Shown piece by piece: positions 36,388 to 48,500 of a stretch of DNA of 64,000 nucleotides (its first letter is position 1; each line of letters begins with the position of its first letter). This DNA is from Rotaria sp. Silwood1. Lineage: Eukaryota; Rotifera; Eurotatoria; Philodinida; Philodinidae. The position numbers and the translations under genes were made by a program. The DNA is taken from NCBI GenBank assembly GCA_905250075.1, contig CAJNOP010000682.1:26047-90046 (forward strand), in the 5' to 3' direction. The notes under the pieces are model-generated. The model saw only the letters and a list, made by a program, of their open reading frames with translations. It ran no database searches and was not told the origin of the DNA.

Positions 36388-36493
36388 AAACACGCTGCGA
36401 AAATTGATGCTGATGTTAGAAATGTGATTCATATTGCTACGTGGAAACACCAATCACATTTCTTATTTCAGCATTAACTTTCGCAGTGTGTTT
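36388..36493. repeat. Strong hairpin with 42-base arms
   Basis: Arms 36388-36429 and 36452-36493 are inverted copies differing at about six positions, separated by a 22-base loop. The right arm reads AATCACATTTCTTATTTCAG at its start. It lies 49 bp upstream of the SEC63-like start codon. It could be a small foldback, or a structure in the 5' leader if that gene is transcribed from further upstream. Confidence 0.75.
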
Positions 36494-36875
36494 GACCCTG
36501 AGCACATGTGTGAAGCACGGCTTGTAGCTTCTTTCGACTCGACGAATATCATATCGATACAGGTCAGAAGGAAGGAAGACATTATTGAGGCACACCAGAT
36601 GTCATGCTATGCAGAACTTTTGAAAAAAAATCATCGTTACAATTCATCAAGAACTAAATGATTCATTCTGATTGAATTCTTGTTGCAATAACGAAACTGT
36701 GCCGTCCAATAGAAATAATAAGTTGCCGGAGTCGTTTTTTCCAAGAAAACTCACAGATGCAAGGTCAATAGTATTTTGAATCAGTTATTTCTTGGCTTCA
36801 CAATGATGTGCATATTCTTTAGAAAAATATTAATAATTTTTTGTATTGAGTTTACCTATATGCAGATACATTGCG

Positions 36876-36990
36876 AGAGTGTGCTGGTGTATGGGTGGGT
36901 GTCTGAATGTGTCGAGTGTGCGTCGTGTTCAATGGGTATCCGTGTTCTTTTTAGTCATATCCATATCCATCCACTACCACATCCTCTATA
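36876..36990. repeat. TGTGGG/CCCACA palindrome C (degenerate)
   Basis: A G/T-rich arm (GTGCTGGTGTATGGGTGGGT and following, to about 36945) leads into a diverged C-rich arm (CATATCCATCCACTACCAC, 36958-36990). Same geometry as A and B but more mutated. Confidence 0.6.
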
Positions 36991-37049
36991 GTATATAGGG
37001 ATGACTTAATGAAGCTCAGTAGTGACATCCTGTAGATACTAGGGATATT

Positions 37050-37380
37050 ATTTCTGGTTCAGTTGTTATAACTTTGATACTAGCTTTCCTAGATAAAGAT
37101 CGTAATGAATTGTTGGATAATTGGTTCACAAGTTCTGCACTTATTGAAAACTTACATACAACTAAACTACCAATTTTAAAACCAATTTCGATAATTCCTT
37201 ATAATTCCAAAAGAGGAGCAATTGATAAAGTTGACATGCCAACTAGCTTTGTTGAATGTGTAAGAAAACTTGTTAAATGGTATAGAAAATTATTTCTTGA
37301 TATGCTTGACTTATTTGTCCTCAACTCATATTTGCTTTACAGAATGGAAACCGGAAAGAGACCTCAATTGGAAGAATTGA
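37050..37380 (+). pseudogene. piggyBac-like transposase remnant
   Basis: The plus-strand frame shows two separated blocks typical of the piggyBac DDE domain. First LDKDRNELLDNWFTSSALIE, matching the DNW-TS catalytic-core region. Then GAIDKVDM..SFVECVRKLVKWYRKLFLDMLDL, matching the GVDK-D and RK--KWYRK-F-H--DL region. The sequence between them is shorter than in full transposases and there is no start codon or N-terminal half, so this is a deleted scrap. The frame runs straight into the TGTGGG repeat D at 37378. It cannot be an active transposase. Confidence 0.75.
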
Positions 37381-37470
37381 TGGTGTGGGTATGGGGCGAG
37401 GGTGGGTTTAGTTGTAAGTGTGATTGTACTTCAAATGTATACACGCCTACACACGCAGAACCAGACTCAT
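37378..37470. repeat. TGTGGG/CCCACA palindrome D (degenerate)
   Basis: A G-rich arm (GTGTGGGTATGGGGCGAGGG) abuts the piggyBac remnant. A diverged C-rich part (ACACGCCTACACACGC) follows. The spacer has GTAAGTGTGATTGT, a 14-base word also found in palindrome F near 49 kb. Confidence 0.65.
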
Positions 37471-37588
37471 ACCATCAACATCTTAGACAAATCATGACAG
37501 TTTCATAGAATTCGGTCGATCAGATCTATTTTCAGCAAATGCGTCTCATTCACGCCATAGACATTCTTTCTGACATATACTCGTGATA

Positions 37589-37735
37589 ACGGGTGTGGGC
37601 GTGGGTGTGGGGGGTGGGTGTGGGGGTGTGGCTGTGGCTGTGGCTGTGGCTGTGGGTAGGGTGTGGGTGTGGATGCGGGTGTGGTGGGTGTGGGTATCAT
37701 TTCTCTCTTACTCACACACCCACACCCTCACGAGA
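37589..37735. repeat. TGTGGG/CCCACA palindrome E
   Basis: The longest G-rich arm (37589-37695) includes GGCTGTGGCTGTGGCTGTGG and several GTGTGGG units. Then comes the core GTATCATTTCTCTCTTACTC, the exact reverse complement of the core of palindrome A, and a C-rich arm (ACACACCCACACCC) to 37735. Long frames here that encode Val/Gly/Trp strings are repeat artefacts. Confidence 0.85.
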
Positions 37736-37779
37736 ATACTTCCTATTCCCAAAAGTTACACATTCCTGCATCGCCTTCT

Positions 37780-38170
37780 GACCCGGAATCCCTTACCATC
37801 AATTCCCGAAAACCTAAAACGACCCTTTCCCTCAAATACATGCCACAACCAGGAATTCCTGATTCCTAGTTCTTTTCAAATCCAACTCTCAACATGCAAT
37901 TCCGGGTCATTCCAGGTACTTCCACAATTCGAAGGATATACTGAATAACGAAATCATCATCTTAAAAGATTTATTCGATATCAAAGCGGAATTCCAGAAT
38001 TTCTGCATATCCGGAATCACTAGCCAATGCAGGAATTCCTGGTCATTCCTGCCTATTCCGGAATTACAAATATCTCATAGATGGCTAAGTGATCATTTAT
38101 CGAGCTTGAATAAATGCAAAGCAGAATTCCGGAATTTGTGCACATCCGGAATCACTAGGAAATGCTATAA
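37780..38170. repeat. GGAATTCC-word tandem repeat, right block
   Basis: Rich in GGAATTCC, TCCGGAAT and similar words. Two direct copies of about 48 bp (37984-38031 and 38117-38165, period about 133 bp) share GGAATTCC/AGAATT and CCGGAATCACTAG. Its composition resembles the left block at 34.1-34.4 kb, so the two blocks bracket the TGTGGG/SEC63/piggyBac segment. Confidence 0.65.
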
Positions 38171-39367
38171 TCCTAATAGACATTTATGAAATGTTTTATG
38201 CTTATTTATTGATAATGCTGAAAAGTTGATATAAATTAACTTTCGTATAAAACATTGAAATGAGCTAAAAAGTTTCGATTTGGTATTCTTAAATAATCGT
38301 CTTTTAAAGACAAATCAAAAATCAAAAATTTATATTATAATCGATGTCTCGGTAATTTCTTGGCTGGCTCATAGAACATCTCTTACAATGTCCAGAATTT
38401 GTATTTGTTTCAGAAGTTCTGATATTGTGTAACATCATTCTCAATATAAAAAGTAGTGAAATGAAAACAAAATGTACGGTAGAGTATATGCAGCAGCTTC
38501 TTTATCCATACTATATGAACTCTCTCTTTCTTGCAAAAGTTTTAAAGATTGTCATTTTATTTCAATTTTTCTTATTATTTGATAGACTATACGAAATTAC
38601 ATTATAGGTGAAAGTTTCATTTTTTTTCACTGATAATTAATGTGAAATTATCGGTTGAATAATGTTTAGGATCTAACGAAAAATAAATATACAAAAAAAA
38701 GAGATATTTATATGATAGATGGTACTTGTTAATAAATAAATAATTGAAAATGATTTAACTTCTATTTAGTAGAGCATTATTAGTTGTGTATAATAATAAA
38801 AATTTGGTAATTATTTATACAAATATAGATGATATATGCATAATAATAATCTATTAGAAGATCAATATCAACTACAACAAAAATATTGTTAAAGAAAAAA
38901 AAACCAAGTAGTGAGAGGAAGGAGAGCATGTAGGTGCAATTTATTTTGAAGATTGATAGATACTTCGAAATATCATATTTGTTTATTTTTAATTTTATTA
39001 TTCAACGAAAATAAATTATTAGAGAAGAAAAAAATAGATGTAAAAAATATCGATGGATATCACATTTCAATTCAATATTTTCTTAAAAAAAAACTTTTTT
39101 GAAATGAATATGTCAACGATTTCTATTACATATTTTATATAAGATGCAATTACCAACCAAATATTGTAAAGAAAAAAGATCTTATTCAATCTGTTCAATT
39201 AATGAACAGCAACCTATTTAATTAAAGTTTTTTAAATTTTAAATGAATAATTTATGCAGCATATTATATCAATGAAATCTCTCGATTAATTTGATCAATA
39301 AATTATAAAAATGAGTAAAATAAATAGAAATAATTTGAAATATCAATGAAAATTGAAAAACTTTATA
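38171..39367. other. A/T-rich intergenic stretch
   Basis: About 1.2 kb of very A/T-rich DNA without a recognisable gene or repeat. Confidence 0.45.
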
Positions 39368-40434
39368 CAGTAAAACCTCTGTTAGTGGACACCTCTCTAA
39401 AGTGGACATCTCCCTATTGTGGACACCTCTCGGTCTCACCGAGCCTTTTTTGCTGGAAATGAACCTCCCGAATCTGGACACCTCCGTGTTCTGGACTGTG
39501 GACACTTTTATCTGGTCCCATTGCAGTGAATAATCTCTTCATAGTGGACAGTTTGTTAAGTTCGTCGCATTATCTTCATCTAGACAGAATTGTGCATATA
39601 ACAAGGCACTAATGAAATCAATACGCGACGTACACTGCAATACAAAGGCAATGGAAAGAAAATAGACTAGGCAGAAACGAAACAGACAGGGTAAAACCAG
39701 AATAGACTAGGCAAAAAAAGAACAGACCAGCTGATAATATAAAAGGACAGCAAATTACTAAATTGAGCACACGTTCACCTATCTACTCATGAAGCAACAC
39801 GAATTGACATTAGAACAGAAGATTTCTTTTATCAACGACAATGACAGCGGCAATGGCCTTTCGATACGTAAACTGGCAGACAAAGTAGTGTCGCCAATAT
39901 CTTGACACGCAGCGCCGAGTATCAGAGCGATTATTCATCTAATGCTAACAAGGGCATCAAGCGAAAATTGAAAGATGAAAGTAGCAAACATGTCGACGAA
40001 GTCCTCTTCGAATGGTTCACGGCTCAACATGCAAAACACATTCCTGTGTCGGGTCCAATGTTATAAGAGAAAGCGCGAGAAATTGCCGAAGAAATGGACA
40101 ATCTACCAGGAGAGTTCAAAGCGTCAAATGGGTGGCTTCAGAGGTTTCGTAATCGGCATATGATCGGATTCAGGCAAATTTCGGGTGAGAGTGCAAGTGT
40201 CATCACAGCCACCACGAATGATTGGAAACATCGTCTTCTGACAATCGTTAATGGGTACAACGACGACGACGTGTATAATGCGAACGAACTTGAGAAAGGA
40301 GTGGAATCCACTATAATAACGATAGTGATCACTTTGAAGCGAAAGAAATCTAAAACCTCTCTTAAGTGGACACCTCCGTATAGTGGACACTTTGAAAAAG
40401 TCCTTTAGGTGTCCGCTATAGAGAGGTTATACTG
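39368..40434 (+). mobile_element. Decayed pogo/Tigger-type DNA transposon
   Basis: About 1,067 bp flanked by TA, with matching ends CAGTAAAACCTCT and its near complement AGAGGTTATACTG. Subterminal GTGGACACCTC words are repeated at both ends. Inside, on the plus strand, is a CENP-B-like N-terminal half. A first helix-turn-helix (KQHELTLEQKISFIN, SIRKLADKV) starts at 39789 and meets a TGA at 39903. After a frameshift comes the second DNA-binding part (FKASNGWLQRFRNRHMIGFR, ISGES) with a TAA at 40064, ending at the start of the DDE region (DDDVYNANE). The catalytic domain is absent. The copy is therefore a nonautonomous deletion derivative that could only be moved by a full-length relative elsewhere. 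Confidence 0.9.
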
Positions 40435-40661
40435 TACATATAAACTAAACCAATGATCATGATCAACATACATACTGATTATATAAATAGATATAAACAA
40501 ATAAAAAATCTAGTTGCCAATTTGTAGCTAATCGAAATCTCTTTACATTATTTTAAATATAGATAATTGAATAAAATAATTATACAAGAAAATGATCAAA
40601 TCTTACAATTATTATTGAAAATTTTATTTTGAAAACATTCCAGACAATCTATCGTAGGATG

Positions 40662-42395
40662 GGGGACATTTTGCGTTGTTATCAGCTCCCATAGAAAACA
40701 TCATCAGTTTTTTCATGAAACTTTCAGCAATCGTAGCTTTCATAGTTAGTAGTCATTACTATAAATTTCAGCTTGATCGGTTAAGCTTTTTTCTTACTTT
40801 GGTAACCCGCCAGATAAGCCCCTAAGTGACCTACATTAGTGACTTTGTGTACCTTTGATCTCTACTATATGATTCAGAAACAGAGCTATTTTTTCAGTAT
40901 CAGTACTAAGCATCAAGAGCTTTAGAAATGCTCGAGCAAATACTTACAAAAAACAAACTGTTCTCTAATCTTTTCCCATAGCATACCGTTCATCTTATGA
41001 CTGAAGTATGTGACAAGTGATATCGAACATCTATTATGTGAATTATTTCGGAGAGAAGTAAATAATTTCGAAAGTGGAGATTTCATGAGAAATGATACAG
41101 AGTTTTAATGTTTAATATATTATAGCTCCAGTACGTTAGATTAGATCCGAACTTTGTTTCAAAGCGTTATAACGTAAAGTTTGTCGAAATATTCACCGAT
41201 ATTTCGATTGGGTTTTATGATCAAGAAGCCGTTTCTCGTTGTTGATAGTGGGTATTTGTACATGTATCTCCCTTTAGTTCTATGCTTTCTGTTTGTTGGA
41301 CATTTGGATTATCGAAAATGAAACAAAATGTATGCACGATACGTGTCCATAACTTTGTTTAGAAAAGAATAATATCCAACCACACACATATACAGTTCCT
41401 GGGAAAAGCCAGTATGTCATGTATTGGAATACTCTTCAGCATCAATCAGCAAAAAACTATTTATTTATTGCTTTTTCTAATGCTCTCAACGGTGCGTCAA
41501 TATGCATATCTGTCATTTGTTTATTCAAAGGCATTATCCAAACAGTTTCTTACAGCTTCCCTACACTGCTTCTCCTGCATTGTAAGTCAACAAAACAGAC
41601 CTTTGAAATGTTACATATCATATTTTTAATCCAACTCATCGGTAACTTCTAAGTATATGAGGTTAGTAACTTCAGCTTTTTCAAGTAAAGTCTGCATTGC
41701 AAAATATTTCTTACAAGATTCTCACAAGTGTTGTTCTGCAATAATATATTGTGGTAGTTTCGTAGTTCTTAATGATTAGTATTAATGCAGAAAAAACGGT
41801 CCTGATCTTGAATCATATGATGGCGATCAAAGGTACACAAGCTCCTATGTATGCTATTATAAGGCATATTCGGGATGCTATGCGATTCATAAAACATTAA
41901 AGGCAGTTTTATTACAAGCACTTGTTCGGACACTTTTGAACTTCTTAATAATTGGTATTGATCCTGAAAAATTGGCTCTGGTTCTGAATCATATAGTGGA
42001 GATCAAAGGTACACAAAGTCCTCTATATGCTATTATAAGGTATGTTCAGGATGGTATGTGATTCATAAAACATTCAAGGCAGATTTGTTGCAGCCACTTG
42101 TTCGGGCACTTTTGAAGCTCGTAATAATTGATATTTATCTTGAAAAAATAGCTCTGATTCTGAATCATATAGCAGAGATCGAAGGTACACAAGATCACTA
42201 ATGTAGGTCACTTAGGGGCTTATCTGGCGTGTCACCAAAAATAAGGCAAAAGATTAACCAATCAAGCTGAAATTGATAGGAATTACTACTGACTATGAGT
42301 GCTACGACTGCTGAAAGTTTCATGAACAACTGATGATGTTTTCTATCGGGAACTGGGGGAGGGGGGGAGGGTCGATAACAATGCAAAATATCCCC
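40662..42395. mobile_element. 1.73-kb element with about 265-bp terminal inverted repeats
   Basis: Begins GGGGACATTTTGC and ends GCAAAATATCCCC. The arms 40662-40925 and 42131-42395 match over nearly their full length, with blocks such as GATAAGCCCCTAAGTGACCT and its complement. The right arm has an extra G-rich insertion (about 42354-42373). The interior has only short frames (for example 41414-41652) with no transposase features. A 176-bp tandem repeat occupies 41770-42199. No target-site duplication is certain. It is a nonautonomous DNA transposon or foldback of unassigned superfamily. Confidence 0.85.
41770..42199. repeat. 176-bp tandem repeat inside the long-TIR element
   Basis: Three successive copies of a block ending in GAATCATAT..GATCAAAGGTACACAA, at about 41770-41844, 41947-42022 and 42123-42199. 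A fourth copy lies inverted in the left arm (near 40846-40925). The last tandem copy forms part of the right arm, so the arms may have grown from this unit. Confidence 0.75.
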
Positions 42396-42550
42396 GTTCC
42401 TTTATCTAAATATTCACCTAAGGTTTACAATTATACAATACAAAAAAAAGCAGAAATAATCCTTATCAAATGAAATAAAAATGACTTAAAAAAAATATAT
42501 TTTCATTTCAACTTTATTTAAGCAAAAATAAAGTCTATATACATATAAAA

Positions 42551-45546
42551 TTATGATAATCTAATTTCTACAGATTCTTTATTCTTCATAATTGTAATCT
42601 TATATTCATCAATAATATTAAAACCAAATTCTTGACGACGTTTATCAATAATATAATTACATGAAAAAGGATGATCGAGTGATGAAACTTCAATATAATA
42701 AATTTTAAGATAAGACAAATTTTTTAGATGACTAAGTAATATATCAATAGCATATATACAATCATCGAATGAATATACTTGAAGTTCAATATCAGTAAGT
42801 GATGGAAAACGTTGAACAAGTTTTAATAGAAAATCCGAAGGCACATAACAATTTTCTGTTATTGATTTGAGTATTTTAATTTGTTTAAAAATTGCAAAAA
42901 GAGATTGATAATCAATAAATTCTGATAAAATCAAATCTGAAGGATTAAGTTCAAGATCAATCACATTTGGACATGCTCTAAAAGAAAAACACAGAATAAT
43001 AAAATATATTTAATATGTTTATATTTCATATCAATAATTATTCTTCTACAGAATTTAATTTTATCATCTATCTGATATAAAATGAAATAGTTCATTAAGA
43101 AAAACATATTACAATTATCAAAAATAATTCATAGATTTAGAAATAAAAATAGATAAAATAAAAATGACATTAGATTAATTTCAAATATTCTTACTGTAAA
43201 ATAAATCGAATGTCTTTCCATTGACCTACATAAATACATGGATCAAACTTAATTTGATTTACATTAAGTAAATGAACAATATGTGAAAGATAAGGAATAT
43301 ATTCTGGTGAAACATAATCTTTCTTTAGTTGCAAAGGATTCACTAAAACAAAACAAAAAAAAAGATAATGAATAAAAACTATAGAAAGAATAATCGAATT
43401 TGTTTATCTATGTATGATAAAAATTGAAAATATTCAGTTAAAATAAATTGAAAATAAGAAATTCATTTTCATCAACTAAACCACATAATTAAAAGAAATA
43501 TTTATTCTTCTTACCAATATCTAATGAAGTGTTCAAATATGTCACATATAATTCTGGATAATAATATACAACGAGATATTTGATATGTTGAAATAATGGA
43601 ACAGAATTAATGTTTGGTATTATCTCTCCCATTTCCAATTTTAAATATTTTGTGTCTGTAAAATAAAGATAATGATCATTTGTTGTTGCCTTTGTTGATC
43701 GTGTCTCAAATGTTTCATAATAAATTATTGGAATAGCGATATGAACGTTTCTTTTATATTTCTGATAACCAAATGTGCGTAACATAACAATCTCTTCTAT
43801 AAGAAAAAACATTATAAGTTAAAAAAAAAAACTTTGTTTCAGAATAAATAGATTCTCATAGACGAATTGAGTCTTTAGTTTTAAATAATTGGTTGTTTGT
43901 GTATTGCTATTGATATTTTAGAAATAATCTAATTCGTCTTATCAAAGTTAGAGAAAACTATTTTAAGGGAGATAGATAGTTGTACAGTCTGAGACACGAG
44001 AATTTCACAATCAATCTGATAGTTGATTGATACATTATGTTTATGATAGATTTTCAATATTTTTCTTGTAAAGAAAAAGAATCATTTTCTTCAACATGGT
44101 CAAATATATGACATTCACCAATCAATATGTTTCCATTTTTGCTGCCTTTTTACTAACTAGATGAACCTCTAAGCTCTTTCTTTAATATAAAATGCAACAG
44201 AGAACTGTGCACTATCCTACTAGAGTGTTAATCTAAATTTGTGCACATTGCCTGTAATAAGAGAATAGACTGAAATTCATCAACTGATTACATTTCTATT
44301 TAATGACAAGTTTTCTGTATTCTTTCTTTCGTATTTAAAAACAATTTTACTTACGAGTATTTCTATTCTCAGGTGTCCATCGATCAATAATCATGTGCCA
44401 TTTGGAATATTTTTTAATAAAATATTGAAATGAATTTATTACTAGATCTAAATCTAATTTTGGATAACTTTTCTTGAATGAGATATGAAAATCAAATTTC
44501 AATAATAATGGAGTATACATTTCAAACATATGTTGCCATGTATAACCATTGACAAAATCATCAGCATATGATTGAGCTATTCTTCGTGTTTCATGAAGAA
44601 ACTTAAACTGTATAAGATTAGGCATACAACGTAAGATATATGCAATTGAACGAATGTCACATATAGTAAAAATTGATAAATCAAAAGATATCAGTTGTGA
44701 TGATATAGGAAGATCATTTTCATTAATAAATGGTTCTTGAATTAAAATACTAAAAGAAAAAAGAGAAAAGATTATATTTTCAATATTATTGTATAAAGAA
44801 TATTTGTCGAATATTTACATTACAACTTACTTTATATTATTATTTTGAGATAGAATATCATGTTTTATTATGGCATGTAGGTATCGTATTCTATGGCAAA
44901 TACGAAGAATTGGCAAAATTGAATAAACTGATACTTTATTTGATGAACCAGATATTAATAATTCAAGTGATATAAGATTCGAAGTAATTGAAGTATAAGT
45001 TGATATATTCAAGTCATAATAATCATAATGAAGCTTAACTGAACGAAGAGAAGATGATTTATTCATCATTATAGTTCGAATTATATCATATTTATCTTTC
45101 TCATTGATTTTTTTATTTTCCGATTGAATAATAAAAAATGAAACAAGTCTATTCAAACTTTCAATTTGTTTAATAATATTTACAAATTCAGATGATATAT
45201 TATCCATTATAAATATACATGAATTAAGATTAACAAAATGATGTCGATTAAATAGTAGGCTAATAATAGATGAACGATTACGAATTGTATCATAACATTT
45301 TAGTGATATGACTTGATGAGCATGAAAAATAAGATGATGACAAAGAAAATCAATTTCTCGATCATAATGACTATTTAAGATGACAACATGAAGTGGAATT
45401 GATTGTAGAAGAGACAAAATTCGTTTATTTAATGAATAAAAACCAGTAAAAATCTCAAGTGCATGTAAATAATCAAATATTTCGAAGAAAATTTCATTTG
45501 ATAAATCTTCTAAATATGTATGTGTATCCATTTGTTTAACTGACAA
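42551..45546 (-). CDS. F-box-like protein with leucine-rich C-terminal region (gene 1)
   Basis: Five exons in phase: 44831-45546, 44355-44749, 43515-43796, 43195-43342 and 42551-42977, giving about 655 residues. Residues 11-50 (YLEDLSNEIFFEIFDYL, then LEIFTGFYSLNKRIL) have the F-box pattern, which docks on SKP1 in SCF ubiquitin ligases. The rest is a long, irregular Leu/Ile-rich region (for example LISLELLISG and VIDLELNPSDL) like the degenerate leucine-rich repeats of F-box/LRR proteins, expected to bind a substrate. Such genes form a large divergent family in bdelloid genomes, to my knowledge. The start could also be the Met at residue 6. The partner and substrate are unknown. A second member lies at 59.7-62.4 kb. 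Confidence 0.75.
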
Positions 45547-48500
45547 GAATAAAAGATGGTAATATACTCGTTCGATGATTTAGTTTGTTATGTATAAAGA
45601 ATATATCAAATGATAGAGCAATTGATAGATAGGATATTATTATATACTTTACTATAGGCAGTCTATGAACAATATAGACGATGAAAAATGAAATAATTGG
45701 TGTTTCTATGTAACAACGATAATTATATTGATTAATTCATCTTGAATTAAGTCAATTCGATTGATCCCTTATCTTTATATGTGAAACAAAGACATTCAGA
45801 AAAGAAATGTTAATGATATCAACTCGTCTAGTTATTATTATTTTGTTATTGATTATATAATATTAAAAAGAAGAAGAATGATAGAAAAAGAAATAAGTGA
45901 TCTTCTTCGTAGAGTATAGGGTATATCTATTCAATTCGTATGTATGATTCATTGGCATATAAAAATTATTTATTTATAGCACGATTCTTTTAAAAAAAAA
46001 TAAAAAAAACAAAAAGACTAGTTCATTAGAATGTCTTCATAGCGAAAAATAAAATTAAACATTTAGAATTTTTAATAATTATTGATTTTTTTTCACAGTG
46101 TATCAGTGCTGAAAGCGTGCTACTAAATCCCGGAAATATGCTGGTTGAAATTGAAAAAATATTATGTGTACCTATCTCTCATTTTTTCAAAAAAAGCAAT
46201 GTATTTTACTCTCGAGTAGAACAAGTACTCGAATAATGTACATATTTATATAGAAAGTCTTCTGATAATGCCAATATTTAAAATTTTCTTATGTCTCTAT
46301 TGAATATTTATCACGATATTTGCAATACTATGGTAAACATGAAAATATTCTTGACTAATTTATTGTTAAATTTGAATTCAACAATTACTTGTTTTTCCTT
46401 TAATGATTATTGCATGAAATTGTAGCCTACACTTTTACTTGTCTTACTTTTTTATCCATAATTACGAAAAGAGAATTTGACAATAAACTTTAAACATATA
46501 CATATCAAGATTAAAACTATTTTTAGACTTTTTTCTGTCTTTAAGGCTTCACTTTCTGAAAGGACTAGGGAGTGTTATGTAAATCAGTTAGAAAAGTCTC
46601 AATATTCTATTGAGAAATGATGATGGCTCATGATGGTAGAGATTATGCATATCTTTTTCAAAAGTTTCATAAAAAATCTAATTATATTTTCTCAAGTACG
46701 AATGTAGTAATTTTGGGTAGTTTTTTCAAAATGTGCTCATTCCTAAAAAGGAAAAAGAAAAGAAAATTAATTGTTATCCACATTCACGTACATAGAGACG
46801 ACGTCATTATATAAGGGTATGCGTTTTCTGAAGAAACATCACAATTTTCTCAAATATCTTTATAAAAAATTACTTTGGTCAATTTCAGTTTTCTGCACTT
46901 ATGATACGAGGAGCTAAATCATATTGGTTGAGTTATGTTATTTAAATATTATATAACTTATCCTGTAATCGAAACTGGCTTGATCAATTTCTACCATATT
47001 TTTCGATGTTTGGAACGATTTTAAAGCAGTGAGTCCTACCGGAAACTAACCGGTACAGTGGTGACTTTCAACCGGCCGGACCGGACAGTTTTATCTTTTT
47101 CTTACCGATTCCAACCCTGCAGTGTATTTGCTTATTTTCTTAATGAAATTATTTCAAATCCACTTATTGAATGTTGATTCTGGTTAAATAGTTTTTGGTT
47201 GACTTAACTGTTCTAAATCAACGAGTGTTGGTGGATTTCTTTTTTTGTTTTTTTATTGTTGTTGATGGTAGTGGAATTGATCGTTATCGAATATAAGAAA
47301 AATATGATGATTCAAATCGTTCTTCTCATCAATGAAATTCTTTTGAATAAGCAATACATGAAACAAATGTACAATTGTTTTTGTTAATATGATAAGAATT
47401 ATACAGTTCAAATACGAAATACAAGTGATTTATGAAAGGCAAAATGTACTCCAGATATTATAGATTCAAATGAGAATAGACAAAAACAAGAATATCCTTG
47501 ACTAAGACATACATTTTCACTTTTTTTAAAATTTAATGAAGAATTTTTTATTAAACAAAAAGAAAAAAAAAATATTTAAATGATATTATTTGTTCATTTA
47601 AAATTAATTATATATTCAAGGTGAAATGTCCTTGTAAAATTTAATGTTGTTTTATCTGTAATAAGGATAAAAAATGACATCAACTTATTTTCAAGATTAT
47701 TCATTAAATCTTCATTTGAGAAATTTTACTTAAAGATTCCAAATTAACAAATGAAAAAATAAAGTTGTTTTATTTATTGAACAATATTCAAGAATAAAAT
47801 TTTTGTTTATTATTTTATAAGAAGTTCTACAAATAAGAAAAGATTTATTTTTGTATAATAATTCTTTAAAATAAAATATTTTTATAATAAATAATCTAAA
47901 ATAAAAATTAGTCAATAGTCAAAGAATAAGAAAAACAAAAAGAATAGTTGAATTATTTGAAAATATATACTAACTTTTTCATTAAAGAATAACAAAGCTC
48001 ATCAACAATGATCACAATGTGTAAGTCTCAACATTCTTTTCGTCTTCTACATGTGCAATAGTTCTTGAACGATCATATTGGTAATGGTGACGATAGCGAC
48101 AGATAATTATATGCATACAAACAAAGAGAAACATGTTTTGAGAGAGAATTATTTGCTACGGGTAGATCTCTTCAAAGTTGAACATAGTTTTCTACCATTA
48201 TATATTATCTAACTAGTTAATAGTTGATTAACTAACTAATTAATTAATTAATTAAGTATCCAATGGTCAAATACTAATTAGTCTCAACTATTTAAATCAT
48301 TACTGATAAGTATGACGATAATTAGTGAAGTACTGATTAATGAGAAATAGGAAGGTCGCCATAATGATTTTTGCACTTGACTTTCAGTAGCATTTTTTTT
48401 TTATTACTTAAAATACAATTAATATACTGCTGACATGATTAACACATACATACAGTACTTGATGAGGATAATGATAGTGTCTGAAATGACGAAATACCTT

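Noticed and set aside
36434-36661. 75-codon plus-strand frame next to the SEC63-like gene
   Set aside because: Its start lies in the hairpin and it shows no piggyBac or other family features.
37583-37948. Long overlapping open frames rich in Val, Gly, Trp and Leu
   Set aside because: They are translations of the TGTGGG array in several frames, not a protein.
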